DNA of 18,513 nucleotides from Gammaproteobacteria bacterium (lineage in GTDB: Bacteria; Pseudomonadota; Gammaproteobacteria; HTCC5015). Shown here in pieces: positions 14,947 to 18,513 of this stretch. The notes below the pieces were generated by a model that made no database searches, was not told where the DNA came from, and saw nothing but the letters and a program-made list of their open reading frames with translations. The stretch's first letter is position 1. Every line of letters begins with the position of its first letter. Made by a program: the position numbers and the translations under genes. The DNA lies in assembly GCA_028284675.1 (NCBI GenBank), contig JANQRI010000010.1, positions 1-18,513 of the forward strand. The letters run 5' to 3'.

Positions 14947-15237
14947 TTAGCTATGAGGCTTTTTTCTGATGGTGTGGAGGCAGGTCAATAGCCCTGCTCC
15001 GAGTAGCCAAACAGAGGCTGGTAGCGGTACTGGCGAGAGTTCGGCGGTGAAGCCGATATTGTTAAACTCTACCTGGCTATTCGACCCGGTTAAAACCGCA
15101 TTCACAAATTGCACATTGGCTTGAAACGACAATGCAAGATTCTCAGCAAGAATTTGCATGCTGCCGGAAGAGGAAGAGCCATCAAGAGCTGGGTTAATAT
15201 TCAGTAAATTGCTGACAATACTTCCACCAGAAAAAAA
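14947..15237 (-). pseudogene. C-terminal remnant of a VPLPA-CTERM (exosortase-sorted) secreted protein
   Basis: The minus-strand frame is open from just after a TGA (15238-15240) to TAA at 14947-14949, 96 residues. An internal ATG at 15157-15159 would give 70 residues. The C-terminus has the full tripartite sorting signal: VPLPA, a hydrophobic helix (SVWLLGAGLLTCL) and a short basic tail (RKK). Proteins of this class are exported and processed by an exosortase, usually in bacteria making an exopolysaccharide matrix. The upstream part is Ser/Asn-rich (SSSSG), typical of the mature domain. No signal peptide or start region remains before selO begins at 15288, so I call it a truncated remnant. 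An alternative is a 3' fragment of a gene split by rearrangement. Confidence 0.6.
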
Positions 15238-15287
15238 TCATTTTTATAGGTGCGCATGTGCTATTTTAGTTGCCAGGTATTTAAAGC

Positions 15288-16793
15288 GTGCAGCAGAGTA
15301 TCAACGTGACAGGATTTTCATTTGATAATACGTATATTCGGGATTTGCCTGGCTTTTATGCGCCCTGGCAACCGGAGCCTGTGGCTGCGCCTGCATTGCT
15401 GTATTTGAATTCAGTGCTGGCCGATGATCTTTGCCTGGATTTGGGCAGCTATGATTCGTCCGGGCTGGCGGATTTATTTTCCGGCAAGCGTTTGCCGGAA
15501 GGTGCGGAGCCGATTGCACAGGCTTATGCGGGGCATCAGTTTGGTCACTTTAATCCAGAGTTGGGCGATGGTCGTGCGCTGATTATCGGTGAAGTGAACG
15601 ACAGTCAGGGCCGGCGTTTTGATATAGCTTTTAAAGGATCGGGCCGCACACCGTTTTCCCGCAGTGGTGACGGCAAAGCAGCGATCGGCCCCATGTTGCG
15701 TGAGGTATTGATTGCTGAAGCAATGCATGCCCTGGGTGTGCCAACGACCCGCAGCCTGGCAGTCGTTGGGACTGGTGAAACGGTTTATCGTGACGAGGAG
15801 TTGCCGGGTGCGGTGCTGACCCGGGTGGCTGCGAGTCATATTCGTGTCGGGACCTTTGAATTTTTTGCTGCCCGTGATGAATATGACAAAGTAAAGCGGC
15901 TGGCAGATTACACCATAGCCCGACATGTTCCGGAACTTATAGAAACAGAAAACCGTTACCTGGCTTTTCTGCGTGCGGTTATTCTCCAGCAGGCTGATTT
16001 GGTGGCGCAGTGGATGAGTTTCGGATTTATTCACGGCGTCATGAATACCGATAATATGAGTATCGCCGGGGAAACGATTGATTATGGCCCTTGTGCATTT
16101 ATGGAAGCCTATGACCCGGTTGCAGTGTTCAGCTCAATTGACCGACATGGGCGTTATGCGTATCAAAATCAACCTCGTATTGCACAGTGGAATCTAACCC
16201 GTTTCGCCGAGACATTATTGTTTTTATTCGCTGATGATGAATCGCAGGCTGTTGAGCTTGCGACACAGGAGATTAATGAGTTTCCGCGCTTGTATCAGCA
16301 GCAATGGTTACAAAGAATGCGTGCCAAGCTGGGTTTAAGTGATATATCGGTAGAAAAAGACGAGAGTGATTTAGCTTTGATTGAAGGGTGGCTAAATCTT
16401 TTGCATGAGCAAAAAGTTGATTTTACATTGGCCTGGCGTTATCTGGCTGATGCTGTCGAGCGGAAATATTCGGAATTGCAAATGCTGTTTCGCGAACAAG
16501 CTCCGCTTGAGAGTTGGCTGCTGCAATGGCATGCGCGTTGTGCGGAAGAGCAGAATGTGCAGATGCAAGTCCGTGCTGAAGCAATGCGAAAAGTAAATCC
16601 GTGGTTGATTCCGCGCAATCATCTTGTAGAGAAGGCGCTGGCCGCTGCATCTGATGATAACAATCTTAAACCTTTTGAGCGTTTGCTCGCTGCATTACAG
16701 CAACCCTATACTGAAAACCCACACTTTTCCGGGTTTGCCGAGCCCGCTCCCGGTTCTTTTACGGCCTCCTATCAAACATTCTGCGGAACATAA
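15288..16793 (+). CDS. selO: Protein adenylyltransferase SelO (YdiU family pseudokinase)
   Basis: A 501-residue cytoplasmic pseudokinase that transfers AMP from ATP to Ser/Thr/Tyr of target proteins, linked to oxidative-stress responses. Motifs in order are AYAGHQFGHFNPELGDGRA, FKGSGRTPFSRSGDGKAAIG with Lys116, REVLIAEAMHALGVPTTRSL, RVAASHIRVGTFEFFA, FIHGVMNTDNMSI with the catalytic-base Asp255, and TIDYGPCAFMEAYDP with the metal-binding Asp265. The ten-residue spacing of these two aspartates is that of characterised SelO proteins. The C-terminus ends in YQTFCGT, so the C-terminal Cys/Sec redox pair of some homologues is not present. The start is GTG at 15288 with AGG 10 bases upstream; a second GTG at 15306 is possible. 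It appears to be transcribed alone. Confidence 0.95.
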   Translation: MQQSINVTGFSFDNTYIRDLPGFYAPWQPEPVAAPALLYLNSVLADDLCLDLGSYDSSGLADLFSGKRLPEGAEPIAQAYAGHQFGHFNPELGDGRALIIGEVNDSQGRRFDIAFKGSGRTPFSRSGDGKAAIGPMLREVLIAEAMHALGVPTTRSLAVVGTGETVYRDEELPGAVLTRVAASHIRVGTFEFFAARDEYDKVKRLADYTIARHVPELIETENRYLAFLRAVILQQADLVAQWMSFGFIHGVMNTDNMSIAGETIDYGPCAFMEAYDPVAVFSSIDRHGRYAYQNQPRIAQWNLTRFAETLLFLFADDESQAVELATQEINEFPRLYQQQWLQRMRAKLGLSDISVEKDESDLALIEGWLNLLHEQKVDFTLAWRYLADAVERKYSELQMLFREQAPLESWLLQWHARCAEEQNVQMQVRAEAMRKVNPWLIPRNHLVEKALAAASDDNNLKPFERLLAALQQPYTENPHFSGFAEPAPGSFTASYQTFCGT

Positions 16794-17000
16794 GCCGGAG
16801 TAGGCTCAGCGTTTTTAGGTGATTGTTTGCAGGGCTGTGTTTCCCGGAATTTTGTTGTTGATTAGCTAAATGGCCAGATTTTAGTGAACCTATAACTTTC
16901 GTTACCGTGCTTAACTTTCATCGTATATAGCGATCGCTCAATAGGCAGGATTGCCTGAATTTGGCATAGTTTGCGTACTGGGTATACGGCACAGCAGACG
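16794..17000. other. Intergenic region between selO and the edge protein
   Basis: About 200 bp without a supported gene. Just after the selO stop an imperfect stem (AGCC/GGCT near 16795-16814) is followed by GTTTTT; this is a weak candidate terminator only. Minus-strand open frames here (16862-17080 and similar) show no protein features. No convincing promoter hexamer pair was found for the gene at 17001. Confidence 0.3.
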
Positions 17001-18513
17001 ATGGCAATTAACGAAAACAGCGGTATCATAATCAATACACCCAACAGCACAGGCCCAGGCCAGTCCGGCCCACAGGCCAACGATGTTGCGTCGCGCTTGC
17101 TAAGCGACCAGATACTGCAGGAATCGCAGCGGCAGAATGCCCAATTAAATCAAAAGTTGCGCTATCCGGTGCTGATCGCGGGCAGCCCGAAAGCGATCCA
17201 GGGCGGTTCCCAATTACTGACCCGTCCGTCGATGGTGGACAAATCCGTGAATCCGACGCGGATGACGCCAAGCAATACGCCGTTTAACAATTTCAATGGT
17301 GCCAACAGCAAAATCAAACCATTCACGCGGCCCGGAACCCAAGCAAATCCAGTGAAAAACAACGCGGTGCAGTTTCAACGCTCGGCGCAAACTACAACAC
17401 AAACCAATCCAGGTCAGTTTCAAAACCCAAGCGTCAAATCACCGACAAGTGTGAATAGCACACCGGTACAACAGCCGGGAGTCACCGGGGTTTGGGTGCC
17501 CCCGAGTGCACAGAACGCCCAGGGTCCGTACCAGGCTCAGGGATTAGTGAATAACCCGGTAGTGACCCAGTATGTACAGGGCGGAGCATCTATCGATCTG
17601 AACACTGCACCGATGTATATCGAAGGGGCCTTTGTGTTCACGGTCAAACCCGGCGGTAATCCAAACAACATGGCCGATCGGACCTATCTCGCGACCAGCG
17701 GACTGAACGGGGCCGAATGGGTCCACCAGATATTCGAAAACCAGCATTGGGGCGGAATCAAAAAACCGCAGATCGTCGGTGACTTTAGCCGGGCTGATGG
17801 CATGCAGTTGATACAATTGCAGAACCAGTTAAGAAGCAGCACGCCGGGTGAAGCCGGCCGGGCCCAGCGTCCGTACAATGCGTTAGAGCGCAAACTAGAG
17901 ACTGCGCTGGTAAACGACATGAACACCCAGGTACAAGAGGCGGTTATCGGCAAACAGGGAATGGAACAGGCTGCCCAGAGTCAGGCCCATGCCGGCCTGA
18001 TCCCGGCCGGCCCGCAGAGGCCGGTGAATACGGAACCGCCGGTACCGTTACAGAGCATGGATCAGGCGTTCGGGCCGGAAATCCAGCAAGTGCCCTACAA
18101 AGCCCAAGTGGATGGCACCCGCTATCCGGTGAAGTTAAACAACCACAACCCGCATGGTAGTGTGGGTGATTACAGCGTGACCTACTACACCGATGCCAAC
18201 GGCCAGAGCCAAACACGCAAGCTCAACAGCACCAACCTCAAAGATGCGATGCAGGAAGTGCAAACCAGCATAGCCAATGGGCAGCTGCCCAATTTACTCG
18301 GTGCACCGGCACCTCAGGCGGCAAATCCCACACAATCAGCGCCGAGCCCGGTGACACAACGTCTGGCAGCCGATGCGCCGCCGGCTGTGCCGCAACCGAC
18401 GGTCAATACTCAAACCTTGCCGACCAACAACCAGGTGATCGTGCGCGAATACGCCCCGCCGGCTGGATCCAACGAACCGTCCAGCTTCACCGTCCACCCG
18501 GTGAAAAACGGCC
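17001..18513 (+). CDS. N-terminal part of a large unrecognised Pro/Gln/Asn/Thr-rich protein (3' end outside window)
   Basis: An uninterrupted frame of 504 codons from the ATG at 17001 to the window edge. It begins MAINENSGIIINTPNSTGPG, with no signal peptide or membrane segment. Residues about 60-175 are low-complexity (Asn, Gln, Thr, Pro, Ser). More ordered segments follow: SIDLNTAPMYIEGAFVFTVK near 195-215, a region around NGAEWVHQIFENQHWGG (about 235-250), a helical stretch to about 320, and DGTRYPVKLNNHNPHGSVGD then YSVTYYTD near 370-398. After that comes another Pro/Ala-rich linker. The alternation of linkers and small globular pieces suggests a modular structural or effector-like protein. 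No family is recognised. The ribosome-binding site is weak. Base composition looks somewhat more GC-rich than neighbouring genes by eye. Confidence 0.8.
   Translation, partial: MAINENSGIIINTPNSTGPGQSGPQANDVASRLLSDQILQESQRQNAQLNQKLRYPVLIAGSPKAIQGGSQLLTRPSMVDKSVNPTRMTPSNTPFNNFNGANSKIKPFTRPGTQANPVKNNAVQFQRSAQTTTQTNPGQFQNPSVKSPTSVNSTPVQQPGVTGVWVPPSAQNAQGPYQAQGLVNNPVVTQYVQGGASIDLNTAPMYIEGAFVFTVKPGGNPNNMADRTYLATSGLNGAEWVHQIFENQHWGGIKKPQIVGDFSRADGMQLIQLQNQLRSSTPGEAGRAQRPYNALERKLETALVNDMNTQVQEAVIGKQGMEQAAQSQAHAGLIPAGPQRPVNTEPPVPLQSMDQAFGPEIQQVPYKAQVDGTRYPVKLNNHNPHGSVGDYSVTYYTDANGQSQTRKLNSTNLKDAMQEVQTSIANGQLPNLLGAPAPQAANPTQSAPSPVTQRLAADAPPAVPQPTVNTQTLPTNNQVIVREYAPPAGSNEPSSFTVHPVKNG

Noticed and set aside
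16794..16818. Intrinsic terminator after selO
   Set aside because: The stem is short and imperfect and the following T-run is only five bases; mentioned only within the intergenic entry.

Overview
The window looks like the chromosome of a free-living gammaproteobacterium of moderate GC content. The main reason is that gshB-tonB-yqgE-ruvX stands back to back with a pilG-pilH-pilI-pilJ-chpA-chpC type cluster, a gene order known from Pseudomonas aeruginosa (roughly PA0404-PA0415). The lineage is not Pseudomonas itself. A second glutathione gene, a gshA of the 'ferrooxidans' type, is inserted ahead of gshB. pilK and chpB are missing. A VPLPA-CTERM (exosortase-type) remnant is present. Genus cannot be assigned by eye.

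Layout. 1-381: the C-terminal end of an unrecognised Pro-rich protein that enters from the left. 389-4565, minus strand: a compact operon read gshA-gshB-tonB-yqgE-ruvX, with gaps of 2-45 bp and one 4-bp GTGA overlap. It covers both steps of glutathione synthesis, a TonB-type energy transducer (the orthologue position of tonB3, which is linked to twitching in P. aeruginosa), an AlgH/YqgE protein and the RuvX/YqgF nuclease-fold protein. 4566-4902: a divergent intergenic region with a TATAAT box among TGTCGA repeats, and one doubtful small ORF. 4903-14568, plus strand: the type IV pilus chemosensory operon. It holds two CheY-like regulators (PilG, PilH), a CheW adaptor (PilI), the pilus methyl-accepting receptor (PilJ), the giant hybrid CheA-type kinase ChpA (1885 aa) and a second CheW-like adaptor (ChpC). 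PilJ signals through PilI and/or ChpC to ChpA, which phosphorylates PilG and PilH to control pilus extension, retraction and surface sensing.

14568-14870: a 303-bp non-autonomous element (MITE-like) with 12-bp imperfect terminal inverted repeats and a TA duplication. It sits exactly in the chpC stop codon and inside what would have been a perfect 9-bp palindrome. Its interior carries a run of six small hairpins. 14871-15287: decayed intergenic DNA holding the C-terminal remnant of a VPLPA-CTERM secreted protein on the minus strand. 15288-16793: selO, a protein AMPylase pseudokinase. 17001-18513: the N-terminal 504 residues of a large unrecognised Pro/Gln/Asn/Thr-rich protein running off the right edge. 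It resembles in composition the protein at the left edge.

No tRNA, rRNA, CRISPR array or intact transposase was seen. The most unusual features are the stop-codon/palindrome insertion of the hairpin-rich element, the chemosensory operon without its methyltransferase/methylesterase pair, and the two unknown proteins at the edges.
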